Shown piece by piece: positions 35,991 to 44,552 of a DNA stretch of 64,000 bases (its first letter is position 1; each line of letters starts with the position of its first letter). A program made the position numbers and the translations under genes. The notes beneath the pieces were generated by a model that saw only the letters and a program-made list of their open reading frames with translations, did no database searches and was not told the origin of the DNA. Location of the stretch: assembly GCF_009711975.1 (NCBI RefSeq), contig NZ_VIKW01000016.1, positions 51,723 through 115,722 of the forward strand. Direction: 5' to 3'. The DNA is from Anabaena sp. UHCC 0204 (lineage in GTDB: Bacteria > Cyanobacteriota > Cyanobacteriia > Cyanobacteriales > Nostocaceae).

Positions 35991-36153
35991 TAGGACTTAC
36001 GCAAAATATCTCTCAAACTTTCTTTCCTATCCCTAACGGGACGCTGCGCGAACGTGTTCTTCGTTCCTATCCCTATAGCTCCTACGTCGCTACGCAAGCT
36101 ATCGGGACGCTCCGCGAACGTGGTTCGTTCCTTCATGACTTGTGCGTAAGTTC
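35991..36153. mobile_element. MITE-like element, family A, with internal GC-rich repeat block
   Basis: Ends TAGGACTTACGCA...TGCGTAAGTTCT as in the copies at 14987 and 59101, but longer (163 bp). The centre contains the GTCGCTACGCAAGC / GGACGCTCCGCGAACG block also seen at 5398-5492, i.e. one repeat family nested in another. It ends about 20 bp from the trhO stop. Confidence 0.7.
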
Positions 36154-36172
36154 TGTGAGAAAAAAGACACAT

Positions 36173-37072
36173 TTAAATTCGGTTCATGTTTAATTGAAAC
36201 TGTTTCCATTTTTCCTGTTGACGTACCCTTTTCTCCTCTGTCAAACTATCAAAACAGTGAGAACAAGAAATACCTTCTTCATATTCAGGTAGAGATTTAT
36301 CATCTTCAGAAATAGGATGTCCACAACAAAAGCATAATTCATAACTTCCCATTTCTAAGCCATGACGAACAGCCACTCTTTCATCAAAAACAAAACATTC
36401 TCCTTCCCATAAACTGTTTTCCTGGGGAACTTCTTCTAAATACTTGAGAATACCCCCTTTCAGGTGATAAACTTCCTCAAAACCCTGAGACAGCAAATAA
36501 GAAGAGGCTTTTTCACAGCGAATACCTCCAGTACAAAACATTGCCACTTTCTTATGTTTGTGGGAATCAAGATGCTGTTCTACATATTGGGGAAAATCTC
36601 GGAACGTTTCAGTTTGGGGATTCTTCGCACCTTTAAAAGTACCAATACTAACTTCATAATCATTGCGGGTATCAATGACAGTCACTTCCGGGTTAGAAAT
36701 CAAATCATTCCATTCTTCCGGAGTAACATAAGTTCCCACTTTTTCATTAGGGTTAACTTCTGGTAATCCCAAAGTGACGATTTCTGGCTTTAACCGCACT
36801 TTTAGCCGTTCAAAAGGCGGAATTTCTGTGTAAGATTCTTTATGTTCTAAATCTGCAAACCGCGAATCAGTCCGCAGAAATGCTAAAACCCCATCAATTT
36901 CCTGACGAGAACCGGCAATTGTGCCATTAATTCCTTCCGACGCTAGTAAAATAGTTCCTTTGATTCCTTGTGACTGGCAAAAAGATAATAAAGGTGCTTG
37001 CAGTTCTTTATAATCAGGTAAACTGACAAATTTATACAGTGCAGCAACAACTATAATATTTTCTGGGTTCAT
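36173..37072 (-). CDS. trhO: tRNA uridine(34) hydroxylase TrhO (rhodanese-like)
   Basis: 299-aa TrhO/YceA protein, which makes 5-hydroxyuridine at wobble position 34 of some tRNAs. The N-terminal acylphosphatase-like part ([19 protein letters not shown]) is followed by a rhodanese domain with the catalytic Cys in [11 protein letters not shown] (C180). A C-terminal Cys-rich region (CFCCGHPIS...CSHC), typical of the family, ends the protein. Complete and of normal length. Single-gene unit; its 3' end abuts a MITE. Confidence 0.93.
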   Translation of the reverse strand: MNPENIIVVAALYKFVSLPDYKELQAPLLSFCQSQGIKGTILLASEGINGTIAGSRQEIDGVLAFLRTDSRFADLEHKESYTEIPPFERLKVRLKPEIVTLGLPEVNPNEKVGTYVTPEEWNDLISNPEVTVIDTRNDYEVSIGTFKGAKNPQTETFRDFPQYVEQHLDSHKHKKVAMFCTGGIRCEKASSYLLSQGFEEVYHLKGGILKYLEEVPQENSLWEGECFVFDERVAVRHGLEMGSYELCFCCGHPISEDDKSLPEYEEGISCSHCFDSLTEEKRVRQQEKWKQFQLNMNRI

Positions 37073-37165
37073 CTGTTTACAAAAAAAGAATAATAGGATA
37101 TTATCTTGTCAATGATTAAAATTAACCCATTTCTTAGAAAACAGAAACTTAGTTAATTTTAACAA

Positions 37166-37235
37166 GACTTAAGCAAAATATCTCTCAAAGCCTCTTTTCT
37201 CTGTGAACTCTGTGCCTGGAGTGGTTTGTCTTTCC
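37166..37235. repeat. Decayed family A repeat
   Basis: AGACTTAAGCAAAATATCTCTCAAAG is a close relative of one end of the element at 35991 (GGACTTACGCAAAATATCTC), and the following CTCTGTGAACTCTGTG block fits the interior. The right end is not recognisable. Confidence 0.45.
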
Positions 37236-37271
37236 GTTAGGTGCTTGAATGTTTTTTTATTTGGAAGTCCC

Positions 37272-37904
37272 TTAATGATGTTTAAGAATTAGCGAAAAGT
37301 TATTTGCTGGCATGGGATAGATTTTTTGCAAAGATAAATTGTGTGTCTTCGCCACTTTGATGATATCTTCTAAATTACGCACTCCCCAATCTGGATTTTG
37401 TGCTTGTAAAGATTCATCAAAAGCAGCATTACTAGGCGCTGTATGTTCTCCATTTTGTTTGTATGGTCCATATAAATAGAGGATACCACCAGGTGGGAGA
37501 ATCCGTCCAGCCCCCGCCATGAGTCCTAAACAGGCAGACCAAGGGGAAATATGAATCATGTTAATATTGACAATAGCAGAAATAGGCGGTTCTGGTAACG
37601 GCTCTTTTTCTACAGGCCATATTGGCGAACTGGCATCTAAATCTAGGGGTGGTTGAATAGAATCACAGGGAAAATATTCAGCCCACGCGGCAATACTGGC
37701 ACGAAGTTCGGGGTTAGGATCAGAAGGTAGCCATTGTCGGGGTGCTAGGTGGTAGGCAAAAAATGCAGCGTGTTCACCTGTGCCACTGGCTATTTCTAGT
37801 ATAGTCCCATGTTTAGGCAATACTTCTAAAAGTACCTCTAAAATAGGTTCACGGTTACGCTGTGTTGCGGGTGCAAATTTTCGCTGGTCTGGTGGTGTAT
37901 TCAT
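37272..37904 (-). CDS. DUF938 methyltransferase-like protein
   Basis: 210-aa protein of the DUF938 family, which has a SAM-methyltransferase fold: ILEIASGTGEHAAFFA (SAM-binding loop), QWLPSDPNPE, INMIHISPWSACLGLMAGAGRIL, GGILYLYGPYKQNGEHTAPSN. Members are widespread in proteobacteria and cyanobacteria, with no established substrate. Divergent from the second acyltransferase gene, 66 bp away. Confidence 0.88.
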   Translation of the reverse strand: MNTPPDQRKFAPATQRNREPILEVLLEVLPKHGTILEIASGTGEHAAFFAYHLAPRQWLPSDPNPELRASIAAWAEYFPCDSIQPPLDLDASSPIWPVEKEPLPEPPISAIVNINMIHISPWSACLGLMAGAGRILPPGGILYLYGPYKQNGEHTAPSNAAFDESLQAQNPDWGVRNLEDIIKVAKTHNLSLQKIYPMPANNFSLILKHH

Positions 37905-37969
37905 TATGATAATTAAATTAGCAGCGATCGCTCATTTTTGGTTTTTTCGCCACACCACAGGAGAACAAC

Positions 37970-39379
37970 TTGCCTAAATCTATTCATTCCACCCAACCAC
38001 CACTCAAATTTATACCCCAACGTCATAACCCCCTCATTGTTAAAATTGTCTCTTGGTGTTTGCCTTTTATCCTGTGGGTGAGAACTAGACCTTGGCTACC
38101 TGCGGGTATTGTCAATATTGAAGCTAAAAACGCTGAAGTCTTAGCTAAATTATACCACGAATTTCAGGCAGGTAAAGTCCGATTTTTAATCGCTTTCCGT
38201 CACCCAGAGGTAGAAGATCCCCTTTCTATGTTATATCTGCTATCACGAATTGTCCCCAAGGTCGCCAAGAAAAAAGGAATTAACCTCAAATACCCAGTCC
38301 ACAGTCATTTTATGTATGAACGGGGAATGACTCTATGGGCGGGAAATTGGTTAGGATGGTTATTTTCCAGACTTGGTGGTGTACCAATTCGTAGGGGAAG
38401 ACGCGTAGATAAAAACGCCATCCAAATGGCACGAGAATTATTTGCAAATGCAGAAATGCCTATAGCTGTTGCCCCAGAAGGTGGTACAAATGGACACAGT
38501 AGTATAGTCAGTCCCTTAGAACCGGGTGTAGCCCAGTTGGGTTTTTGGTGTGTGGAAGATTTAAAAAAGGCTAACCGGGAAGAACAGGTTTTTATTATTC
38601 CTATTGGCATTAAATATAGTTATGTTAACCCACCTTGGAAAAAAATAGATTGGCTGTTATCTAAATTAGAAGCAGATAGCGGTTTAGAAGTTACAGAGAT
38701 TAGTACAAATGGGAAGGAACAATCAGAAATTTTATATCAGCGGGTGCTGCGTTTAGCTGAATATCTAATTTCTGAAATGGAAGCATTTTATTGTCGTTTT
38801 TATCATCAAGAATTTACAGAAATTATAACTTCAGAAAATCCCCTAAATGAGGTATTAATTACTAGATTACACCGCTTAATGGATACGGCTTTAACCATTA
38901 CAGAAGAATATTTTAATATCCAGTCACAAGGTAATTTTATTGATAGATGTCGGCGTTTAGAAGATGCTGGGTGGAATTATATTTATCGGGATGATATCGC
39001 TGATATTCAAAGTTTACCACCTTTTAAACGTGGTCTGGCTGATTGGGTAGCCCAAGAAGCAGATTTGAAAATGCAGCACATGAGAATTGCTGAAAGTTTT
39101 GTAGCTGTGACTGCTAATTATATTCAGGAAAAACCAACAGCGGAAAGATTTGCAGAAACGATATTATTAATGTTTGATATGTTATCTCGCATTCAGGATT
39201 CTACTTTACCAGGAAGACCGCGTTTAGGTTGGAAACAAGCTATGATTTTTGTCGGTGAACCGATTAATGTTCATGAAAAATGGGAAAGTTGTCAGGGAAA
39301 TAAACAAGCTTTGCGAAAGGGTGTTAGTGACTTAACGCAGGATTTACAGATGATGTTGGCGGAGTTGATTAAGGATTAA
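37970..39379 (+). CDS. PlsC-like glycerolipid acyltransferase, paralogue 2
   Basis: 469-aa paralogue of the protein encoded at 13518-14912. The acyltransferase boxes are FRHPEVEDP (His-x4-Asp) and APEGGTNG. Collinear matches run through the C-terminal half (WNYIYRDDI, HMRIAESFVAV, EKPTAERFAET). Start is TTG at 37970 with an ideal AGGAG Shine-Dalgarno, again like paralogue 1, so both genes use the rare TTG. Sequence similarity appears to be roughly half of positions by eye. Likely lipid or lipid-like acyl transfer at the membrane. Confidence 0.8.
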   Translation: MPKSIHSTQPPLKFIPQRHNPLIVKIVSWCLPFILWVRTRPWLPAGIVNIEAKNAEVLAKLYHEFQAGKVRFLIAFRHPEVEDPLSMLYLLSRIVPKVAKKKGINLKYPVHSHFMYERGMTLWAGNWLGWLFSRLGGVPIRRGRRVDKNAIQMARELFANAEMPIAVAPEGGTNGHSSIVSPLEPGVAQLGFWCVEDLKKANREEQVFIIPIGIKYSYVNPPWKKIDWLLSKLEADSGLEVTEISTNGKEQSEILYQRVLRLAEYLISEMEAFYCRFYHQEFTEIITSENPLNEVLITRLHRLMDTALTITEEYFNIQSQGNFIDRCRRLEDAGWNYIYRDDIADIQSLPPFKRGLADWVAQEADLKMQHMRIAESFVAVTANYIQEKPTAERFAETILLMFDMLSRIQDSTLPGRPRLGWKQAMIFVGEPINVHEKWESCQGNKQALRKGVSDLTQDLQMMLAELIKD

Positions 39380-39426
39380 GTTTACGCAGAGGCGCAGAGA
39401 GGTTTTTTGCGTCTCTGGGTGAGGTT

Positions 39427-39867
39427 TTATAAGAAATATTCTACAGTCCAATCTTCGATGGTTAAATCAGGAACTTTGATAAAGTCTTTGTAATTTTGAG
39501 TAACTACAATTGCTCGATTAACTAAAGCTATTGCAGCAATTCTTAAATCTTGTGAACCGCTATTAATTTTTTGCTGTCGTAACTTTTTATAACATTCACA
39601 AGCTGCTTCATTGAACTCCAACAAATTGACGCTACAGAAGAAATTTTGAGTTAGTTTTAAATTTCGATGAGCAGATGCTAATCCTTGTAGATTTTTATCG
39701 CTATTACATTTATTGATAATAGCTAGTCTACCTTTTAATTGTTCTTCAAGCGTGATAGTTGTAATAAATATGCTAGAACTATTAACCGCTCTAATACGTT
39801 GAATTATTTGACTATTTTCATGTTGTAAAAGAGTCACAATATTAGTATCAAGAATATATATACTCAC
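39427..39867 (-). CDS. PIN-domain ribonuclease (VapC-like)
   Basis: 146-aa PIN-domain protein. The acidic metal-binding residues are in place: Asp in ILDTNIV (D7), Glu in TITLEEQLKG, Asp in SGSQDLRIAAIAL and the last acidic residue in TQNYKDF. VapC toxins with this fold cut tRNA or rRNA. The start is GTG at 39867, overlapping the stop of the upstream DUF4209 gene by 4 bp (GTGA), so expression is coupled. No small VapB-like antitoxin gene is present on either side, which is unusual; the upstream protein is the only candidate partner. Confidence 0.88.
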   Translation of the reverse strand: MSIYILDTNIVTLLQHENSQIIQRIRAVNSSSIFITTITLEEQLKGRLAIINKCNSDKNLQGLASAHRNLKLTQNFFCSVNLLEFNEAACECYKKLRQQKINSGSQDLRIAAIALVNRAIVVTQNYKDFIKVPDLTIEDWTVEYFL

Positions 39868-41843
39868 GCTGCATGATTCTCCTCAACAAAAGCTTCCTCA
39901 GCAGCCATTTCTTCATCTAATTTACGCCGATTTACTGCCATTTCTTCGACAAATTCATCCAAAAATGGGTCATCTTTGAACATACCAGCAAATTTGACCA
40001 AAGGGTTAGACTCTTCTACAATTTCTTCAGGTATTAATATTCCTGCACCAAAGCATAGACGCAACGTTACCCACCATAAGTAAGAGAAAATAGGACTGGA
40101 AAAGTCATTATCATTAATTAAACCGTGAGCCATGCGATTTCTTAAATTTGACCCTGATTTCTCTATTAATAAACCTTGAAGATCAAAAAGTGTATCTTCA
40201 TCAAAAATTGAAGTAATTTGTGGATATTTACTATAAAAAAGAGTTGCATTTAAATTATTTTCTTGTTGAATACCATTATTTTTGTTGTCAATTCCAGAAG
40301 TTATCGCTCCTCTATTAGAGAGTAGATAACGAACGGAGTTTTCAATTTGGGGAATTAAGATATGAGTAGAAGTAACAAAATCTCCTATTAATCCAGCATA
40401 AAGACCTTTGATAAATAACTTTTCTCTTCCCGGTGGTACAAAAGGGTTATTTGAAACTAATGAAATTAAGTCGGTTGCTTTTATTTTGTTTTCTTCCGAT
40501 TTTTGTATTATATGTTCCGAAATAATTTGATATCTAGCTTGTTCAATAAAAGCCTGAGCATAAATTTTTTGATATTCAGCAGCTTTTACATACATTTCAA
40601 ACCTAATTGCTTCCTCCCCCTCATTAGAGTTAGTGATTTGACGCGCTACATTTTTACCCATCTCATTCATTTTTACTATTGGGAAGAAACGGGATAAACT
40701 AGCTGTTTCCTCTACGATTTGTCGCAGTTCTGAAACTTTAGGTGGAGTTGCTAAAGAAGCCAAAGATAATAGTGCTTCTGGAAATTCTTTCCCTCTAACC
40801 TGTGATCTAGCTAATTCTACTTCTTCACTAATATTAAACTCTGAAGAAATTGTTATTAACTCATTAGATGACTTTTGCTGATACTCAAGAAGACGTTTGT
40901 GAATTTGCTCTAATTTATTTTTTATTACTGCTTTGTCCTCTTCTGTACCTTGGCTTTGTAACCTCTCAAATGCTTCAAAAGCTTTCTGTAAATCATGGGA
41001 TGCTTTTAAGTAAGGGGTTGGATGTTTAGTTAAAGAATCTTCAGCTTCCTTGATATAAGTTTCAGCCGCAAGCATTCTCGCTGTATATGCTTTTTCTGTA
41101 TTTTTTTCAATGCGGTGCCATTCTGCCTTGATTTTCCAGTAGTTTCGGGCTTTATCCCACTCTTTGCTAGATTCTTGAAAAATTGCCCCTTTCTTAGCTA
41201 CAGCAGAATATTTAGCAGTATTTAAAAGTTGTGTTTTCCGCAAAAGGTTTATGTTTTTTTCGTCTTGTAAAAGCTCATGGAGCTTTATTGATAGCCATAA
41301 TGGATCTTCTCCTTGGTAGCGATTTAAAACCTCGTCTATATATTCAATAACAATTTCTGGTTTATAATTAATTTTGCGTGCTAACCTAAGTGATCTTTCT
41401 ATTCTATCAACACAATGACTCCATTTTTGAGGGTCTTCTAATTTTTTAGCAGATTCTAAATAAGCCTCAACTGCTAACTGCGCCATTTGGTAGTTACCAT
41501 TTTTCACCCACAGAATATCAGCTACTCGTGCCTGAAGTTCTGGATCTGATATTTCAGGTGCAATTTCAGTGAGAAAGTTTAAATATTCTTCTGTGAGGTT
41601 GCTAAAAACTTCAGCAAAAAACTCATCGTTTGATTCTGGCTTGATTGCAGCACCAGTTACAAAAGCCAAAATTTCAAAAACAGTCTGTTCCTTAATATTG
41701 ACTGCTGCTTCTGCTTGTTTTGCCTTATTCCAGAAAGCCATGTGATAGCTAAGACACTCTTTTCTCTCGCTGCTATTAACCACTTCTTTCCAGCCAGAGT
41801 TAATAAAATCTTCTTTAGTGAGAGGAGGATTTAGTGATGACAT
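39864..41843 (-). CDS. DUF4209 protein with HEPN-like RNxxAH motif
   Basis: 659-aa protein. Most of it is a long helical repeat-like array (TPR/ARM-like by composition, about 60-470) rich in Glu/Lys. The C-terminal part (about 480-640) contains the DUF4209 signature LLIEKSGSNLRNRMAHGLI. RNRMAH is an R-x4-H motif as in HEPN ribonucleases, though catalysis is not established for DUF4209. It is the first gene of a two-gene unit with a PIN nuclease. Possible roles: a toxin/antitoxin or RNA-targeting stress or defence module. The latter is inference from gene pairing. Confidence 0.78.
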   Translation of the reverse strand: MSSLNPPLTKEDFINSGWKEVVNSSERKECLSYHMAFWNKAKQAEAAVNIKEQTVFEILAFVTGAAIKPESNDEFFAEVFSNLTEEYLNFLTEIAPEISDPELQARVADILWVKNGNYQMAQLAVEAYLESAKKLEDPQKWSHCVDRIERSLRLARKINYKPEIVIEYIDEVLNRYQGEDPLWLSIKLHELLQDEKNINLLRKTQLLNTAKYSAVAKKGAIFQESSKEWDKARNYWKIKAEWHRIEKNTEKAYTARMLAAETYIKEAEDSLTKHPTPYLKASHDLQKAFEAFERLQSQGTEEDKAVIKNKLEQIHKRLLEYQQKSSNELITISSEFNISEEVELARSQVRGKEFPEALLSLASLATPPKVSELRQIVEETASLSRFFPIVKMNEMGKNVARQITNSNEGEEAIRFEMYVKAAEYQKIYAQAFIEQARYQIISEHIIQKSEENKIKATDLISLVSNNPFVPPGREKLFIKGLYAGLIGDFVTSTHILIPQIENSVRYLLSNRGAITSGIDNKNNGIQQENNLNATLFYSKYPQITSIFDEDTLFDLQGLLIEKSGSNLRNRMAHGLINDNDFSSPIFSYLWWVTLRLCFGAGILIPEEIVEESNPLVKFAGMFKDDPFLDEFVEEMAVNRRKLDEEMAAEEAFVEENHAA

Positions 41844-42055
41844 AACTTAAATTTACTTGCTGATAAGTCTATTGTGGAAAATATATGACAAATTAGGCGT
41901 TATTACTGCTATCCCTATATTAACCCAATGTGCAAAATATCGCTCACGCCCCTAATTACAGGTTAGTAATAAATCTTACTTTTATCGCTTAGAAATAAAA
42001 CAGTATCATGATAGTAATAGATACTGATCTATTATACTGACTGGGGGCGATCGCT

Positions 42056-42475
42056 TCACTCACAGCAGCGATCGCACATTCCCTCAACTGTCACCTCATA
42101 TCGTTCTACTTTTAACCCCTCCCGCAGTTGACTGACATCAATATCAGGGAAAGCATTCCAGTTAATATCTTCAATAGCGCCACAGCAGTTACACCGAAAA
42201 TGATGATGGGGGGCAACATTGGCATCATAACGAGATACCCCTTCTTCTAATAATACTTCTCGCACCAAACCCGCCTCACGCAGTGCCTGAAGTGCCGCAT
42301 ACACAGTGGCTTGGGAGGAAGTAGGTGCTTCCTGATTCAAGTCCCTCAAAATTTGATCAACCGTCGGATGATCTTCTCTGGCTAATAGGTTTGCATAAAC
42401 CCCAAATCGCTGGGGAGTAACTCTCAACCCTCTACTCTTCAGGGTTTTGACAATATCATTAGCTTTTTGCTGCAT
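42056..42475 (-). CDS. perR: Fur-family peroxide-responsive repressor PerR
   Basis: 139-aa Fur-family regulator resembling PerR: winged-helix N-terminus (GLRVTPQRFGVYANLL, SSQATVYAALQAL), metal-sensing His/Asp cluster (SRYDANVAPHHHF, His 90-92) and a structural zinc site from two Cys pairs (C95/C98 and C134/C137). PerR-type proteins leave DNA when metal-bound His residues are oxidised by peroxide. The gene is divergent from a type II peroxiredoxin gene, the same arrangement as slr1738/sll1621 in Synechocystis, which supports the PerR assignment over Fur or Zur. Confidence 0.88.
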   Translation of the reverse strand: MQQKANDIVKTLKSRGLRVTPQRFGVYANLLAREDHPTVDQILRDLNQEAPTSSQATVYAALQALREAGLVREVLLEEGVSRYDANVAPHHHFRCNCCGAIEDINWNAFPDIDVSQLREGLKVERYEVTVEGMCDRCCE

Positions 42476-42580
42476 AGGATTTACTTAACTATATAAAGAT
42501 ATAAACTTCCATTATAACTCTTCCTTTCTCATAACTACACCTTTTTAATAAATACATTATAAAATAAGTATTTATAACTA

Positions 42581-42615
42581 TTGACTAATTCCTAAATCAG
42601 AATTATTCTGATTTA
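42581..42615 (+). promoter_or_regulatory. Peroxiredoxin promoter overlapped by a perfect palindromic operator
   Basis: TTGACT (42581-42586), 17-bp spacer, TATTCT (42604-42609) forms a good promoter. The -10 lies inside a perfect 23-bp palindrome, TAAATCAGAAT-T-ATTCTGATTTA (42593-42615), in the perR/prx intergenic region. Placement and symmetry fit a repressor site, most simply for the adjacent PerR-type protein. Confidence 0.7.
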
Positions 42616-42689
42616 TAAGATAAGCTATTGATGCCCAGCAATCAAGCAGCAACACGAGTTAAAATCTTCCATCTAAAAAAGAGGTATTT

Positions 42690-43262
42690 ATGACTGCTAT
42701 TACTCACGTTCCAAATGTAGTATTCAAGACTCGTGTTCGGGATGAATCTATCGGTGGACCAAATCCTTATACTTGGAAAGATGTAACTACTGACGAGATT
42801 TTTGCCGGTAAAAAAGTAGTATTATTTGCCCTACCTGGTGCATTCACCCCCACCTGTTCTTCCACCCATTTGCCTCGCTACGAAGAACTATTTGAAGAAT
42901 TCAAAGCCCAAGGTGTTGACCAAATCATTTGCCTCTCAGTTAATGACGCATTTGTTATGTTCCAATGGGGTAAACAACAAGGTGCTAAAAACGTCTTCTT
43001 GTTACCAGATGGTAGTGGAGAATTTAGCCGGAAAATGGGAATGTTAGTTGATAAATCTAACATCGGTTTTGGAATGCGTTCTTGGCGTTATGCAATGGTT
43101 GTTAATAACGGCGAGATTGAAAAAATGTTCATTGAACCTGGTTTTGAAGACAACTGTGGTAGTGACCCCTTTGAAGTATCTGATGCTGATACTGTTCTTG
43201 CTTACCTCAAAGGTGTAGAACGTCCTGCTGAAGTTGCACCTCGGTTAGCATTTGTTGGTTAA
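42690..43262 (+). CDS. Type II peroxiredoxin
   Basis: 190-aa thiol peroxidase of the Prx5/type II group, reducing H2O2 and alkyl hydroperoxides. The peroxidatic Cys is C56 in LPGAFTPTCSSTHLPRYEEL; a further Cys (DNCGSDPF, about 155) may resolve or accept glutathione/thioredoxin electrons. Good Shine-Dalgarno (GAGG, 5 nt from the ATG). Divergent from perR, with a palindrome over its promoter, so it is probably peroxide-inducible. A strong terminator follows at 43324. Confidence 0.95.
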   Translation: MTAITHVPNVVFKTRVRDESIGGPNPYTWKDVTTDEIFAGKKVVLFALPGAFTPTCSSTHLPRYEELFEEFKAQGVDQIICLSVNDAFVMFQWGKQQGAKNVFLLPDGSGEFSRKMGMLVDKSNIGFGMRSWRYAMVVNNGEIEKMFIEPGFEDNCGSDPFEVSDADTVLAYLKGVERPAEVAPRLAFVG

Positions 43263-43323
43263 TTACGAAACCTCAAAACTTCTAACTTTTGACAGAAGTT
43301 TATAGTTTTTAATTCATCTAAGG

Positions 43324-43362
43324 CAAAGGAAGTCACTCTAATAAGACTTCCTTTGTTTTTTT
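43324..43362 (+). terminator. Rho-independent terminator of the peroxiredoxin gene
   Basis: Stem CAAAGGAAGTC / GACTTCCTTTG with a ~10-nt loop followed by TTTTTTT, 60 bp after the prx stop. This isolates prx from the peptide locus that follows. Confidence 0.9.
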
Positions 43363-43512
43363 GTTTTGACAGACAAAAATTTTGGAATTCTGTCCACTAA
43401 ATAAACTTGAAAAACTTGAATTGATGGAATGAAAAACGAAAATATAAGAGAAGAAATGTTAAATTTGTAGCCTGATTTTATCCCAGCTTAGATTGGGAAA
43501 GGAAAGTAAAAA

Positions 43513-43740
43513 ATGCGGATAACAGTTGCTGACATATATCCTCACAGTAGCGAACAGATGCTCAATGACCTCACTCTTGAGGAATTGACTAATGTTGTAG
43601 GTGGTTACAGAAGAAGAAGACGCAGAGGTTCTCGGTATGTAGAACCCTCAATAAATCTGGATATAGATACTGAGCTTGAAAGCTGGAGGACAGAATTAAA
43701 TACGATGATGGAAGACCTCAGAGACGATTTCAGTAATTAA
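43513..43740 (+). CDS. RiPP/bacteriocin precursor-like peptide 1 (double-Gly leader, poly-Arg core)
   Basis: 75-aa small protein with a classical double-glycine leader (about 1-31: LNDLTLEELTNVVGG), the type cut by C39 peptidase-ABC exporters. The predicted core starts YRRRRRRGSRY and continues acidic (DIDTELESW, EDLRDDFSN), with no Cys. A purine-rich Shine-Dalgarno (GGAAAGGAAAG) precedes the ATG, and a strong terminator follows at 43774, so it has its own transcript. First of three such genes; a C39-type exporter is encoded 6.5 kb away on the opposite strand. The polybasic-to-acidic core is unlike the other two peptides, so it may have a different role. Confidence 0.75.
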   Translation: MRITVADIYPHSSEQMLNDLTLEELTNVVGGYRRRRRRGSRYVEPSINLDIDTELESWRTELNTMMEDLRDDFSN

Positions 43741-44090
43741 GCAATATCCTGATTATTGAATAATCTCATAAATATCGTGCGTTTTTATGCTTATGAATAG
43801 GAAACGCACGATTTTTTATATATTTACAATTAGTTTTATCAGTATAAAAACTTGCAAATTATCACTAAAAATAATCTTCAGTAAAAATCAATAAAGATGT
43901 TTAAAGCTAGAGCTAATACTTTTTATAAACAGACTCAACTCATTTATTTATGTCTTTTTTAGCTGGCTCTAACCCTTGATTTTTTCTAATTTCATGAATA
44001 AAAATTAGATCAGCGGTTAAGACAAGGCAAGCTTAACTGGCTCTCACAAAATATCAATTGCCTGACGATTAATTTAGGAGGAAAGAAATC
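43741..44090. other. Intergenic region between peptide genes 1 and 2
   Basis: Contains the terminator at 43774-43818, then AT-rich DNA up to the AGGAGG Shine-Dalgarno of peptide gene 2 (44075-44080). No further open frame with a double-glycine leader was found. A TCTAATTT/AAATTAGA hairpin lies near 43985-44010. Confidence 0.6.
43774..43818 (+). terminator. Rho-independent terminator after peptide gene 1
   Basis: 11-bp stem ATCGTGCGTTT / AAACGCACGAT with a 17-nt loop followed by TTTTTT. Confidence 0.9.
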
Positions 44091-44348
44091 ATGGCTAGTA
44101 TTAAACTTTCTCAATTACACGCTAACGGTTCTGAATTGTTCCAAGATTCCGAAAGCTTTTTAAATGAAATGAATGATGTAGATACAATCTCCGTTCAAGG
44201 TGGTAGCGGCTCTGGAATATATGATTTAGTCCAATACAGTATCAAGGGTAAAGAGTTTGTTCTGTTAGGCTTTGCGATTGATAACGTTGTCTCTTTAGCT
44301 AAATCATTTAGCTATGACTCTCACGGTGCCGGCTACGGATACTATTAA
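44091..44348 (+). CDS. RiPP/bacteriocin precursor-like peptide 2 (double-Gly leader)
   Basis: 85-aa peptide with a very strong Shine-Dalgarno (AGGAGGA). Leader about 1-38 ending NDVDTISVQGG; predicted core SGSGIYDLVQYSIKGKEFVL... with hydrophobic LLGFAIDNVVSLAKSF and a Gly/Tyr tail (GAGYGYY). It is homologous to peptide 3 over YDLVxYxIKxxEFxLLxxAIDxxxxLxxSF. The core contains Ser, Lys and Tyr but no Cys. It lies immediately upstream of the kinase/HopA1 pair, as expected for a modified peptide. No function is known to me for this exact family. Confidence 0.78.
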   Translation: MASIKLSQLHANGSELFQDSESFLNEMNDVDTISVQGGSGSGIYDLVQYSIKGKEFVLLGFAIDNVVSLAKSFSYDSHGAGYGYY

Positions 44349-44418
44349 AATGAGATAATAGGCAAAATTAATTGCCTATATAATCCCATAAAACTCTGGT
44401 TCAGTTAAGAATCTATTA

Positions 44419-44455
44419 CCCTTGTTCCCCTGAAATAAAAGGGGAATAAGGTTTT
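44419..44455 (+). terminator. Stem-loop with T-run between peptide genes 2 and 3
   Basis: CCTTGTTCCCCT / AGGGGAATAAGG stem (one mismatch) followed by TTTTAG. Acts as a terminator or attenuator, which would favour high expression of peptide 2 over the enzymes downstream. A smaller ATAGGCAA/TTGCCTAT hairpin precedes it (44355-44376). Confidence 0.75.
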
Positions 44456-44552
44456 AGATAACTTATTGAACCCGATTAATAAATTAATAAATACCTGGTG
44501 TTTACCTACACTTTGCGGCTATCATATTTTGCAATTAGTGGGCATTCAGCAA

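Noticed and set aside
35966..36193. 75-codon open frame through the MITE at 35991
   Set aside because: Frame is created by the repeat; it overlaps the 3' end of trhO on the opposite strand.
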